DNA of 64,000 bases from Ornithinibacillus bavariensis. Its GTDB lineage: Bacteria; Bacillota; Bacilli; Bacillales; Amphibacillaceae. Position numbers and translations under genes: made by a program. This document shows positions 17,525-26,414 of the stretch, one piece after another; positions within the stretch are counted from its first letter, which is position 1; every line of letters starts with the position of its first letter. Below the pieces are notes generated by a model. It had not been told where the DNA came from. It searched no databases and saw only the letters and a list, made by a program, of their open reading frames with translations. Location of the stretch: assembly GCF_018333235.1 (NCBI RefSeq), contig NZ_BORP01000002.1, positions 124,001 through 188,000 on the forward strand. Direction: 5' to 3'.

Positions 17525-19045
17525 ATGGAACAAATCGTATCAGATAAGATTACAGCAGTTGGAGAAATGAAACGAAGCCATTACGGCATGGTTATTAATG
17601 GTGAACGTGTGGAAAGTGTTTCTAAAGAGGTGTTTGAAACGTTTGATCCAGCAAAAGGAGAAGTAATTGCAACAATTGCTAAAGCAACGATCGAGGACGC
17701 TGAGAGAGCTGTTCAAGCAGCAAGAAACGCTTTTGATAATGGGAAATGGCGCAAATACCCAGTTGGAAAACGTGCACGTGTTTTAAATAAGATCGCCTCC
17801 ATTATGCGAAGCCGATTTAATGAGTTGGTGGAAATGGAGGTTCTCAACAGTGGTAAGTCGATTAGTGCAGCACAGGTTCAGATTAGTCAAGCCATTGAGG
17901 ATTTCGAATTTTATGCAGGTGCCATTATTGGTCACCGTGGAACAGTGAATAATATGCCGAATGGCTTTTTTAACTATACACATAAAGAACCAGTAGGGGT
18001 TTGTGCACAAATTATCCCTTGGAACTATCCAATGATGATGGCAGCATGGAAAATTGCACCGGCGATTGCTGCTGGGTGCTCGGTTGTCGTCAAGCCTGCT
18101 AGTCTAACACCAATCACAGCAATTATTCTCAATGAGATATGTCATGAAGCTGGTGTTCCCGAAGGAGTGGTAAATACCATTCCTGGCGCAGGCCAAGTGG
18201 TAGGAGATTACTTGGTTACCCATAAGGATGTAAATAAGGTTGCTTTCACAGGATCCACTCCAACAGGGCGAGACATTATGGAAAAGGCGTCAAGTACATT
18301 AAAACGATTGACTCTTGAGTTAGGCGGCAAATCACCAAGCATTATTTTTGAAGATGCTGATTTAGAAGCGGCAGTAGCAGGGTCATTGTTCGGTATCTTC
18401 TTTAATACAGGACAGTCCTGTGAAGCAAGGTCCCGATTGTTCGTTCATGAGGAAATATACGATGAATTCATGGAACAGTTTGTATCAAGAACGCAGAAGC
18501 TGAAGCTAGGTGATCCTTTTGATAAAGGGACACATGTTGGTTCTATCATTAGTAGAAGCCAGCTAGAGAAAATTGATGGCTACGTACAATCAGCTAGGGA
18601 AGATGGGGCAACCATTTTAACCGGTGGAAGAGAATTAAAAATTGAGGGGTTTGAGAATGGTTATTGGTATGAGCCTACCATTATTGTGGATGTTACTCCA
18701 GATATGAAGGTCGTCCAAGAAGAGATTTTTGGACCGGTTGTTGTAGTAGAGAAGTTTGCGGATGAGCGGGATGTTGTGGCACGAGCAAACGATACAGAAT
18801 ATGGACTTGGTTCAGCTATCTGGACGACAAACCAAGCAAGGGCTACCCGTGTTGCCCACCAAATCCAAGCTGGAATTGTTATGGTTAATAGCCCATTCTC
18901 CGCATTCCCGGGAACACCATTCGGTGGCTACAAGCAGTCAGGATTCGGTAGAGAGCTAACCGTAGAAACACTAGATTTATATATGGAAGACAAGAGTGTG
19001 CTCTCCTATTATGGTCCAAAACCAATAAATCCGTTTGGGGTATAA
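17525..19045 (+). CDS. Aldehyde dehydrogenase of the paa operon
   Basis: 506 residues, NAD(P)-dependent ALDH superfamily: QIIPWNYPMMMAAWKIAPAIAAG near residue 160, LTLELGGKSPSIIF with the catalytic Glu near residue 265, and FNTGQSCEARSR with the catalytic Cys near residue 300. GGAGG precedes ATG 17525. In enteric bacteria the ring-opening step uses PaaZ, a fusion of an aldehyde dehydrogenase and a hydratase; here only an ALDH is seen. It could oxidise the ring-opened semialdehyde, or phenylacetaldehyde to phenylacetate. The sequence resembles phenylacetaldehyde/betaine-type enzymes more than PaaZ, so both options stay open. Confidence 0.88.
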   Translation: MEQIVSDKITAVGEMKRSHYGMVINGERVESVSKEVFETFDPAKGEVIATIAKATIEDAERAVQAARNAFDNGKWRKYPVGKRARVLNKIASIMRSRFNELVEMEVLNSGKSISAAQVQISQAIEDFEFYAGAIIGHRGTVNNMPNGFFNYTHKEPVGVCAQIIPWNYPMMMAAWKIAPAIAAGCSVVVKPASLTPITAIILNEICHEAGVPEGVVNTIPGAGQVVGDYLVTHKDVNKVAFTGSTPTGRDIMEKASSTLKRLTLELGGKSPSIIFEDADLEAAVAGSLFGIFFNTGQSCEARSRLFVHEEIYDEFMEQFVSRTQKLKLGDPFDKGTHVGSIISRSQLEKIDGYVQSAREDGATILTGGRELKIEGFENGYWYEPTIIVDVTPDMKVVQEEIFGPVVVVEKFADERDVVARANDTEYGLGSAIWTTNQARATRVAHQIQAGIVMVNSPFSAFPGTPFGGYKQSGFGRELTVETLDLYMEDKSVLSYYGPKPINPFGV

Positions 19046-19127
19046 AAGCTTTTCTAAATGTCTTACCTTCGAAGGATTGGTAGCAAAAGATAAAGTTTAG
19101 TTAAGTAGAAAGAAAGGAAGACTACCA

Positions 19128-20003
19128 ATGACAATTAATAGTATTACTGTCGTTGGAGCTGGTGTGATGGGGCGAGGCATAGCCTATGTCTCGGCCCTTG
19201 CTGGCTTTCAGACGACACTTGTAGATGTTTCACAGGATCAACTACAAAATGCCCTAGACGAAATGAGCATTTTGGCAAATAAAGCAGTGGAACGTGGGAA
19301 ATTATCCAATATAGAAGCTGGGAATTTAGTAGGGAATATCCAAACCTCACTGGAGCTACATACAGCGGTAAAGAGTACGGACTTTGTTATAGAGGCTGTT
19401 CCGGAAAAGCGTGATTTGAAGAAACATGTATTGGAAACAGTTGATACATACGCAGCAAAGGATATCGTGATTGCCTCTAACACCTCGACCATCAGTCCAA
19501 CTGAATTAGGGTCCTACACAAAGAGATCAGAAAAGGTTGCTGCTATGCATTTTTTTAATCCAGTTCATCGCATGCGACTAGTAGAGATCGTAAAAGGGCT
19601 TGAAACAAGCTCAGAAACGGTGACCATTATTCGTGAAGTAGCGGAAAGAATGGGTAAAGAAACCGTTGAGGTTAATGAATTTCCAGGATTTGTTACGAGT
19701 AGAATTAGTGCCATGGTCGGGAATGAAGCCTTTTACATGCTTCAGGAAGGTGTTGCAACTGCAGAAGATATTGATAAAGCGATTAAGCTCGGTCTTAACT
19801 ACCCGATGGGGCCACTGGAGTTAGGGGATCTAGTTGGATTGGACACAAGATTGAATAATTTGAAGTACTTACATGAAACCTTAGGGGAAAAGTTTCGTCC
19901 AGCACCACTATTAGAACAGTATGTTAAGGCAGGAAGGCTAGGGAGAAAAACTGGTCGTGGTGTATACGAGTATTCCAAAGATGGTGAGTTGATAAAAAAA
20001 TGA
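19128..20003 (+). CDS. paaH: 3-hydroxyacyl-CoA dehydrogenase, PaaH-type
   Basis: 291 residues. The NAD-binding Rossmann motif VVGAGVMGRGIA starts near residue 8; EAVPEKRDLK, SNTSTISPTELGS and MHFFNPVHRMRLVEIVKG follow, and the C-terminal domain has NYPMGPLELGDLVGLD. It oxidises 3-hydroxyadipyl-CoA in the last steps of the pathway. ATG 19128 follows AAAGGAAG. An 82-base gap separates it from the aldehyde dehydrogenase, and its stop overlaps the thiolase start. Confidence 0.93.
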   Translation: MTINSITVVGAGVMGRGIAYVSALAGFQTTLVDVSQDQLQNALDEMSILANKAVERGKLSNIEAGNLVGNIQTSLELHTAVKSTDFVIEAVPEKRDLKKHVLETVDTYAAKDIVIASNTSTISPTELGSYTKRSEKVAAMHFFNPVHRMRLVEIVKGLETSSETVTIIREVAERMGKETVEVNEFPGFVTSRISAMVGNEAFYMLQEGVATAEDIDKAIKLGLNYPMGPLELGDLVGLDTRLNNLKYLHETLGEKFRPAPLLEQYVKAGRLGRKTGRGVYEYSKDGELIKK

Positions 20004-21199
20004 AAGATGTTGTAATTATTGATGCAGTACGGACGCCAATTGGTAGGTACAAAGGTGCTCTAAAGGGTGTTCGTCCAGATGATTTAGGAGCAATCGTGAT
20101 AAAAGCGTTACTAGATCGAAATCCAGCTATTATTCCTGAAGAGATAGAAGAAGTTGTCTTAGGGAATGCCAACCAAGCAGGAGAGGATAATCGAAATGTA
20201 GCTAGAATGTCTGCGCTACTAGCGGATTTACCTGTTTCTGTAAGTGGAACAACCATTAACCGTCTTTGCGGGTCAGGACTTGATGCGGTCATGTATGCAG
20301 CACGCGCTATTGCTATTGGAGAGGGAGATATTTTTATTGCTGGTGGGACGGAAAGTATGACGCGTGCCCCGTTTGTTATGGCTAAGCCAGATAAAGAATT
20401 TCCTAGAGGAAATATGGAGCTTTTTGATACAACAATTGGATGGCGATTTATAAACGCAAGGCTTGCGGAGATGTACGGAACAGAATCTATGCCGAAAACT
20501 GCCGAGAATGTTGCAGAACGTTTTTCCATTAGTCGTACAGAGCAGGATGAATTTGCTTTTACTAGCCAGCAACGAGCGAAAAAAGCGATGGAAGAAAACC
20601 GATTTTCGGATGAACTCGTTCCGGTAATCTATCATGATCAAAAGAATAATGAGATGAAGATTGAACAAGATGAACATCCACGTCCAGATACAACCCTAGA
20701 AAAGCTGAGCAAACTTAAACCATTATTTGATAAAGGCACCATTACAGCGGGAAATGCATCAGGTGTCAATGATGGTGCTTCAGCTTTATTATTAATGAGC
20801 GCAGAAAAGGCAAAAAAATTAGGTGTAAAGCCGATGGCACGGTATGTTACTGGGGCTACTGCAGGGCTTGAGCCATCCATCATGGGACTTGGTCCTATTT
20901 ATTCAACTAGAAAAGCACTTGTTCGGGCAGGTTTAAATACCTCTGATATCGGGCTAGTAGAATTAAATGAAGCATTTGCCTCCCAATCGATTGAATGCAT
21001 TCGACAATTGGAATTAGATTCACAGATTGTGAATGTTAATGGTGGAGCAATTGCCTTTGGCCATCCACTTGGAGCAAGTGGAGCAAGGATATTAACAACG
21101 CTGATCCATGAAATGAAGAAAAGAGAAGTAAAATATGGCCTCGCCACCATGTGTGTTGGAGTCGGGCAAGGTGTTTCCGTAATCGTGGAAGGGTTATAG
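20000..21199 (+). CDS. paaJ: Thiolase, PaaJ-type (3-oxoadipyl-CoA / 3-oxo-5,6-dehydrosuberyl-CoA thiolase)
   Basis: 399-residue thiolase with all catalytic landmarks: nucleophilic Cys in INRLCGSGLDAV near residue 90, NVNGGAIAFGHPLGASGARIL with the active-site His, and TMCVGVGQGVSVI with the second Cys near the C-terminus. It cleaves the 3-oxoacyl-CoA intermediates to acetyl-CoA and succinyl-CoA. The N-terminus VVIIDAVRTPIGRYKGALKGVRPDDLG is close to PaaJ/PcaF. It is coupled to paaH by ATGA overlap. Confidence 0.92.
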   Translation: MKDVVIIDAVRTPIGRYKGALKGVRPDDLGAIVIKALLDRNPAIIPEEIEEVVLGNANQAGEDNRNVARMSALLADLPVSVSGTTINRLCGSGLDAVMYAARAIAIGEGDIFIAGGTESMTRAPFVMAKPDKEFPRGNMELFDTTIGWRFINARLAEMYGTESMPKTAENVAERFSISRTEQDEFAFTSQQRAKKAMEENRFSDELVPVIYHDQKNNEMKIEQDEHPRPDTTLEKLSKLKPLFDKGTITAGNASGVNDGASALLLMSAEKAKKLGVKPMARYVTGATAGLEPSIMGLGPIYSTRKALVRAGLNTSDIGLVELNEAFASQSIECIRQLELDSQIVNVNGGAIAFGHPLGASGARILTTLIHEMKKREVKYGLATMCVGVGQGVSVIVEGL

Positions 21200-21260
21200 G
21201 CACTATTGAATAATGACCTAGAACACGACCACGCCAACACCAACGAAAGGAGAAAGAGCG

Positions 21261-22037
21261 ATGCAAACAATCCTTTTTCAAAAAGAAAATCATATTGCTT
21301 ACATTACTTTAAACCGTGAAGAGGCACTAAATGCCTTCAACTATCAAATGCTGTCTGAGCTACAAGAAACCGTAGACCGTATTCATCTTGATAGAGACAT
21401 AAGGGCTGTTATTATAACGGGAGCAGGGAATAGAGCGTTCAGTGCAGGGGCTGATTTAAAGGAACGTAAAACATTAACAGAATCTGAAGTGAGACGAAAT
21501 GTGAAAGCAATCCGTGACTGTTTCGATTCGGTTGCCAGATTACCACAACCGACCATTGCGGCAGTGAATGGCTATTGTTTTGGTGGTGGCTTTGAATTGA
21601 TGATTGCTTGCGATTTTGTAATTGCGGCGAAAGCTGTTCAAATGGGATTAACGGAAACAAGTTGGGCCATCATTCCAGGTGCAGGTGGAACGCAACGTTT
21701 ACCTAGAATAGTTGGCGAAATGAAAGCAAAGGAAATGATTCTTACTGCAAAAAAGATTACTGCAGAAGAAGCACACACACTTGGGGTAGTACTTAAAGTT
21801 GTAGAGCCAGAATTGGTGCTACAAGAATCAAAGGACCTAGCAGCAAAAATTTTGAAAAATGGACCGATTGCTGTTACACAAGCTAAATTTGCCATTTCAC
21901 TAGGGCTTAATACCGATCTCCACACTGGACTCGATATGGAAGCAAAAGCCTATGAGCTTACAATTCCGACTGAAGATAGGTTAGAAGCCTTACAGGCGTT
22001 TAGTGAAAAAAGGGAGCCAATTTTTAAAGGGAAGTGA
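21261..22037 (+). CDS. Enoyl-CoA hydratase/isomerase family protein
   Basis: 258-residue crotonase with SAGADLKERK, FGGGFELMIACD, and both catalytic glutamates (LTETSWAIIPGAGGTQRL and AKEMILTA). It is therefore a competent hydratase, and the second in this operon. The AIIPGAGGTQRLPRIVG segment resembles mammalian AUH/methylglutaconyl-CoA hydratase-like and Bacillus YngF-type enzymes. AAAGGAG precedes ATG 21261. It may serve the beta-oxidation-like part of phenylacetate breakdown or a side substrate. Confidence 0.87.
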   Translation: MQTILFQKENHIAYITLNREEALNAFNYQMLSELQETVDRIHLDRDIRAVIITGAGNRAFSAGADLKERKTLTESEVRRNVKAIRDCFDSVARLPQPTIAAVNGYCFGGGFELMIACDFVIAAKAVQMGLTETSWAIIPGAGGTQRLPRIVGEMKAKEMILTAKKITAEEAHTLGVVLKVVEPELVLQESKDLAAKILKNGPIAVTQAKFAISLGLNTDLHTGLDMEAKAYELTIPTEDRLEALQAFSEKREPIFKGK

Positions 22038-22052
22038 CAAAGGGGGATTAGG

Positions 22053-23021
22053 ATGAATCGTGTTACGAAACTATTAAATATTACCTATCCAATCATTCAA
22101 GGTGGTATGGGAAATATTTCAAATGCAATGCTAGCCGCTGCTGTCTCAGAAGCAGGTGGGCTCGGCACGATTGGTTGTGGCACTATGTCTGTCGAAGAAG
22201 TTGAAGAAATTATTTTGGAAACAAAACGGCTAACATCTAGACCGTTTGCATTAAATATCGCCATAAATGTTTCCCCGTTTGTTGATGAGTTGATTAATTT
22301 GGGCATTCAACATAGTGTCCCCGTTTTTTCCCTGTCAGCTGGAAATCCAGCACCCTATATCCCAATACTTCATGAAAGAAATATAAAGGTCATAACAATT
22401 GTTGCATCTGTAAAACACGCGGAAAAGGCAGAAGCGGCTGGGGCGGATATTTTAGTTGCTGAGGGGTACGAAGCAGCAGGAATTAACTCTAGTTTGGAAC
22501 TTACTACGTTTACATTAATTCCCCAGATTGTTCAAAAGGTGAAAACACCTGTTGTTGCAGCGGGTGGGATTGGTGATGGAAGAGGATTAGCTGCAGCGCT
22601 AGTACTTGGTGCAGAAGGAGTACAAATGGGAACGCGATTTATCGCAACAAAAGAAGCCCCTTTTCATGAGAATTATAAGAAGAAGCTAATGGATGCTAGT
22701 GGAACGGATGCAATTATCATTGGTAGAAGCTTCGGTAGCGTTAGAAGAGTAATGAAAACAAATTACTCTACTAGTTTGTTAGATAGGGAAAAGGAAGGAT
22801 TATCTAAAGAAGAATTTGCAGATTTCACCTCGGAAGCACACCATGTGATAGGGGCTATTCAGGGTGATCTGGATAGAGGATTCATAAATGGTGGTCAGGT
22901 AGCTGGGTTAATTGAGGATATCCCTACAGTAAGCGAGTTAATGGAAAGCATGATAGAAAGTGCAAAAGCTCAAGTGTCAGCTTGTTTTCAGAGGCTGGAC
23001 TTTCTTACTTCTAACAACTAG
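22053..23021 (+). CDS. Nitronate monooxygenase / FabK-like flavoprotein
   Basis: 322 residues of the FMN-binding NMO/2-nitropropane dioxygenase-FabK family. The barrel begins YPIIQGGMGNISNAMLAAAVSEAGGLGTIG, with VAEGYEAAGINS near residue 138 and FMN-phosphate motifs VVAAGGIGDGRGLAAAL and GAEGVQMGTRFIA near residues 175-200. Members oxidise nitronates or reduce enoyl thioesters. In this location an enoyl-CoA or flavin-oxidation role in aromatic degradation is more plausible than nitronate detoxification, but this is inference. GGGGG precedes ATG 22053. Last gene of the operon; no clear terminator follows. Confidence 0.82.
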   Translation: MNRVTKLLNITYPIIQGGMGNISNAMLAAAVSEAGGLGTIGCGTMSVEEVEEIILETKRLTSRPFALNIAINVSPFVDELINLGIQHSVPVFSLSAGNPAPYIPILHERNIKVITIVASVKHAEKAEAAGADILVAEGYEAAGINSSLELTTFTLIPQIVQKVKTPVVAAGGIGDGRGLAAALVLGAEGVQMGTRFIATKEAPFHENYKKKLMDASGTDAIIIGRSFGSVRRVMKTNYSTSLLDREKEGLSKEEFADFTSEAHHVIGAIQGDLDRGFINGGQVAGLIEDIPTVSELMESMIESAKAQVSACFQRLDFLTSNN

Positions 23022-23052
23022 TTCAAAAGATATAGATTTTTCTAAATTTTCA

Positions 23053-23082
23053 TTGACTACTACTATTACGGAATGATAAAAT
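23053..23082 (+). promoter_or_regulatory. Candidate promoter of the E1 alpha/beta operon
   Basis: TTGACT (23053-23058), 18-base spacer, TAAAAT (23077-23082). The -10 box touches the operator palindrome that starts at 23081, as at the paa promoter. Confidence 0.5.
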
Positions 23083-23101
23083 TACGTTTAAATAACGTAA
23101 T
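23081..23101. promoter_or_regulatory. Perfect 8-5-8 operator palindrome at the E1 promoter
   Basis: ATTACGTT (23081-23088), five-base spacer, AACGTAAT (23094-23101). Same length, core and placement as the paaA operator at 12805-12825, differing only by symmetric changes in the outer positions. The likely binder is PaaX or another repressor sensing an acyl-CoA. Confidence 0.6.
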
Positions 23102-23166
23102 ATAAATAAAAATAATAATGAAAACGCTATCAATGTTTTTACTAGATTGATATTGGAGGTATTTTA

Positions 23167-24219
23167 ATGGAAGAATATCCATTGAAACAAATAATTGATG
23201 AACAAGGTAATCTAGTTGATATGCAGGATAGAGATAGAATACATAAAGAACTTGTAGAGAATGGTTATTATCATATGTATCGGATTCGCACATTCGATAA
23301 AAAAGCAAAAAGCCTACAACGCCAGGGGAGGATTGGTACTTACCCACCTTTTGAGGGGCAAGAGGCAGCACAGGTTGCAAGTGCGTTAGCATTAGATTCA
23401 GATGATTGGATGTTTCCTACATACCGAGATCATGGAGCAATGCTAACCTTTGGTGCTGATATGGTTAGGACATTTCTGTACTGGAATGGTCGCGTTGAGG
23501 GCTGTGTTCCACCAGAGGGGAAGCGTATCTTCCCTGCAGCGGTACCAATTGCAACACAAATTCTTCATGCGGTTGGAGCTTCTTGGGCAGAGAAGCGAAA
23601 GGGAACTGACCACATAGCAATTGCTTATTTTGGGGATGGTGCCACTTCTGAAGGAGACTTTCATGAAGGATTAAACTTTGCAGGTGTATTCCAGACACCT
23701 ACGATTTTGTTTAATCAAAATAATGGATATGCCATTTCTGTTCCGTTTGAACGGCAAACGAATTCAAAAACGATTGCTCAAAAGGCTGTTGCCTACGATA
23801 TACCTGGAGCCCGTGTGGATGGAAATGATTTCTTCGCTGTTTATTTTGAGATGCAAAAGGCAATTAAACGCGCTCGAACAGGTGGTGGGCCAACGTTAAT
23901 TGAAGCTGTTACCTGGCGTGTTGGAGCACATACGACGGCAGATGACCCAACAAAGTACCGATCAACTGAGATCGGCATGGATGTTGTAGATCCGCTTATT
24001 CGTATGGAACGTTTTATGAAAAACTATGGCTTTTGGGATGATGCATATATCCAAAAAACGCATCAGCAAGTAGAAGAAGAGATCGAATCCGCAGTTAAAG
24101 CCATGGAGTCCTATAGTAAAGCAAATGTGGAGGACATGTTTGATTATGTATTTGCCGAACCTCCTAAGCAATTATTGGAACAAAGAGATTCGTATCTAGA
24201 ATTGTTAAGGGGGCAGTGA
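23167..24219 (+). CDS. Thiamine-dependent 2-oxoacid dehydrogenase E1 component, alpha subunit
   Basis: 350 residues of the PdhA/BkdA/AcoA family. The thiamine diphosphate and magnesium motif GDGATSEGDFHEGLNFA ... NQNNGYAISV is intact near residue 160, RTFDKKAKSLQRQGRIGTYPPFEGQEA is near the N-terminus, and the YRDHGAML segment precedes it. Such subunits decarboxylate a 2-oxoacid and pass the acyl group to a lipoyl E2. TATTGGAGG precedes ATG 23167. Only the beta subunit follows; no E2 or E3 gene is nearby, so it must share an E2. The shared operator with paa suggests phenylpyruvate or branched-chain oxoacids as substrate. Confidence 0.9.
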   Translation: MEEYPLKQIIDEQGNLVDMQDRDRIHKELVENGYYHMYRIRTFDKKAKSLQRQGRIGTYPPFEGQEAAQVASALALDSDDWMFPTYRDHGAMLTFGADMVRTFLYWNGRVEGCVPPEGKRIFPAAVPIATQILHAVGASWAEKRKGTDHIAIAYFGDGATSEGDFHEGLNFAGVFQTPTILFNQNNGYAISVPFERQTNSKTIAQKAVAYDIPGARVDGNDFFAVYFEMQKAIKRARTGGGPTLIEAVTWRVGAHTTADDPTKYRSTEIGMDVVDPLIRMERFMKNYGFWDDAYIQKTHQQVEEEIESAVKAMESYSKANVEDMFDYVFAEPPKQLLEQRDSYLELLRGQ

Positions 24220-24220
24220 A

Positions 24221-25240
24221 ATGAAGACGAAACGACAACAATCTAAGGATGAGTACATTGCCACTAAAAGCATGACAATGATTCAGGCGATAAATGATGG
24301 AATGAAAACTGTTTTAGAAAATGATGAAACAACATTAATTTTAGGTGAGGATATCGGGAAAAACGGTGGTGTTTTTCGAGCAACAGATGGTTTGCAAGAG
24401 CAATTTGGAGAAGAGAGAGTTATTGATACTCCTCTATCTGAATCGGGTATTATTGGAGCGTCTGTGGGATTAGCTGTAAATGGGTTTAAACCGATAGCGG
24501 AAATTCAGTTTATGGGCTTTATTTATCCAGCCTATGATCAAATCATGACCCATGTTTCTCGAATTAGAATGAGAACGATGGGGAGATTCACTGTACCAAT
24601 GGTTATACGTGCTCCCTATGGTGCTGGAGTCCGTGCACCAGAGATACATTCCGATAGTGCAGAAGCATTATTCACCCATATGCCTGGAATCAAAGTTATC
24701 TGTCCTGCAACGCCATTTGATGCAAAAGGGTTATTTATCTCGGCTGTGGAAGCTCCAGATCCGGTTCTCTTTATGGAGCCGTTACATAGCTATAGGTCTA
24801 CACGCGAAGAAGTTCCAACCGGTCACTATACCATAGAAATAGGAAAGGGTAAGAGGCGGATAGAAGGTAACGATGTGACACTTATTAGTTGGGGTGCAAT
24901 GGTTCCTCTTGCAGAAAAAGTAGCGAAGCAAGCAGATGCAAAAGGAATTAGCTGTGAAGTAATTGATCTTAGAACCTTATATCCAATAGATCATGACATA
25001 CTAGCTGAATCTGTTCAAAAAACAGGTAGAGCAGTTGTTATACATGAAGCACCAAGAACTGGAGGACTGGGAAATGATGTTGTTTCCATCATCAATGATA
25101 CTGCCTTTTTATATTTAAAGGCCCCGGTAGAAAGAGTCACAGGCTTTGATGTTCCAGTACCATTATCAAGCTTAGAGAATCATTATTTACCTACACCACA
25201 GCGAATTCTTACGGCTATTGAAAAAGTAATGTATTTTTAG
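24221..25240 (+). CDS. Thiamine-dependent 2-oxoacid dehydrogenase E1 component, beta subunit
   Basis: 339 residues, partner of the preceding alpha subunit. Typical segments are LILGEDIGKNGGVFRATDGLQ near residue 40, IDTPLSESGIIGASVGLAVNG, AEIQFMGFIYPAYDQI and the C-terminal transketolase domain with LISWGAMVPLAEKVA and VVIHEAPRTGGLGNDVV. It starts one base after the alpha stop, so the two are tightly coupled. The first 20 residues are a charged extension. No downstream E2/E3; the next gene has its own promoter. Confidence 0.92.
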   Translation: MKTKRQQSKDEYIATKSMTMIQAINDGMKTVLENDETTLILGEDIGKNGGVFRATDGLQEQFGEERVIDTPLSESGIIGASVGLAVNGFKPIAEIQFMGFIYPAYDQIMTHVSRIRMRTMGRFTVPMVIRAPYGAGVRAPEIHSDSAEALFTHMPGIKVICPATPFDAKGLFISAVEAPDPVLFMEPLHSYRSTREEVPTGHYTIEIGKGKRRIEGNDVTLISWGAMVPLAEKVAKQADAKGISCEVIDLRTLYPIDHDILAESVQKTGRAVVIHEAPRTGGLGNDVVSIINDTAFLYLKAPVERVTGFDVPVPLSSLENHYLPTPQRILTAIEKVMYF

Positions 25241-25327
25241 AAGGGGTGAAAAATTTTAAAATCTTCAAGTGCATTAATGGCTTGGTAGTAAGCGGTTACA
25301 AATTGGTAGAATAGTCTAATAATACGC

Positions 25328-25355
25328 TTGACTCAAATTTCTAGTATGTTATAAT
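25328..25355 (+). promoter_or_regulatory. Candidate promoter of the ABC importer operon
   Basis: TTGACT (25328-25333), 16-base spacer, perfect TATAAT (25350-25355), about 50 bases before the lipoprotein gene. Confidence 0.6.
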
Positions 25356-25403
25356 TTCTCAAATTGCATGAATTATTCAAAGGAGAATAAGGGGGAGTAG
25401 GTA

Positions 25404-26390
25404 GTGAAAAGAGGTTTACCATTATTAATTGTAGCGATTGTCAGTATTGTCATTCTAGCTGCATGTGGATCGAATGCAAGTAAAGGGGATAGCTTTAAAA
25501 TTGGAGCATCACAAATAGTAGAGCATCCATCATTGGATAGAGCCTATGAAGGCTTTAAGAAGGCATTAGAGGATGCCGGATTAGATGTGAAATTTGACTT
25601 TCAGAGTGCACAGGGAGATCAAAACAATCTAAAGCCAATATCAGATGGATTTGTTGCAGATGACGTAGACCTTATCTTTGCCAACTCGACACCTGCTGCT
25701 TTGTCCGCACTAGAAGCAACTAAAGATGCTAGGGATATCCCTATCTTATTTACTTCTGTAACTGATGCTGTATCCGCTGGATTAGTTACAGCAATGGATG
25801 AGCCTGGTGAGAACATCACAGGGGTTGTAGATTTACATCCAGATGCTATACAAGAAACGGTGAAATTTATTGATAAATATTTTCCAGATGCTACGGTGGG
25901 GTTAATCTATAATGCTGGAGAATCAAATTCAGTAACGCAAATTGAAGCAGTTTTAGCTGCTGGTGAAGGTACCTCCTTAACTTTTAAAGAGCGTACGGTT
26001 GCAAACTCGTCTGAGGTTCAGCAGGCTGCAACAACCTTAGTTAGTGAAGTAGATCTTTTCTATATAGTAACAGATAATACAGTCGTTTCTGCACTTGAAA
26101 GTGTTGTAGGGGTTGCGAATGAACAAGATATTCCACTAGTTGTAGGAGAGCCGGATTCACTTGCTAAGGGTGGATTTGTAACTTTTGGTATTGATTACTA
26201 TACTATCGGATATCGTACAGGTGAAATGGCAGTCCAAATTTTAAAGGATGGTAAGTCTATAAAGGATATTAAAGTGGAGTATCCACCTGAAATTCAGTTG
26301 TTCATTAATAAGAAAGCAGCAGAAGAACAGGGGATTGAATGGAATTCTGAGTGGGATGATGCTGAGTTCGTTGATACTGCTGAGAACTAG
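25404..26390 (+). CDS. ABC transporter substrate-binding lipoprotein (ABC_sub_bind/TrpX-like)
   Basis: 328 residues. The N-terminus is a lipoprotein signal: positive MKRG, hydrophobic stretch and lipobox LAACGS, so it is anchored outside the membrane by Cys-21. The rest is a periplasmic-binding-protein type I fold (FKIGASQIVEHPSLDRAYEGF, LIFANSTPAALSALEAT, ENITGVVDLHP, FGIDYYTIGYRTGEMAV) of the group that includes TrpX. Ligands in the family include aromatic amino acids and related compounds; here it is unknown. GTG 25404 follows GGGGGAG. A hairpin between this gene and the permease probably raises binding-protein expression relative to the rest. Confidence 0.9.
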   Translation: MKRGLPLLIVAIVSIVILAACGSNASKGDSFKIGASQIVEHPSLDRAYEGFKKALEDAGLDVKFDFQSAQGDQNNLKPISDGFVADDVDLIFANSTPAALSALEATKDARDIPILFTSVTDAVSAGLVTAMDEPGENITGVVDLHPDAIQETVKFIDKYFPDATVGLIYNAGESNSVTQIEAVLAAGEGTSLTFKERTVANSSEVQQAATTLVSEVDLFYIVTDNTVVSALESVVGVANEQDIPLVVGEPDSLAKGGFVTFGIDYYTIGYRTGEMAVQILKDGKSIKDIKVEYPPEIQLFINKKAAEEQGIEWNSEWDDAEFVDTAEN

Positions 26391-26414
26391 AGAAATGTAC
26401 CTTATAAGTCCAAT

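Noticed and set aside
20273-20677. 134-codon minus-strand open frame opposite paaJ
   Set aside because: Shadow of the conserved thiolase gene; low-complexity, no start site.
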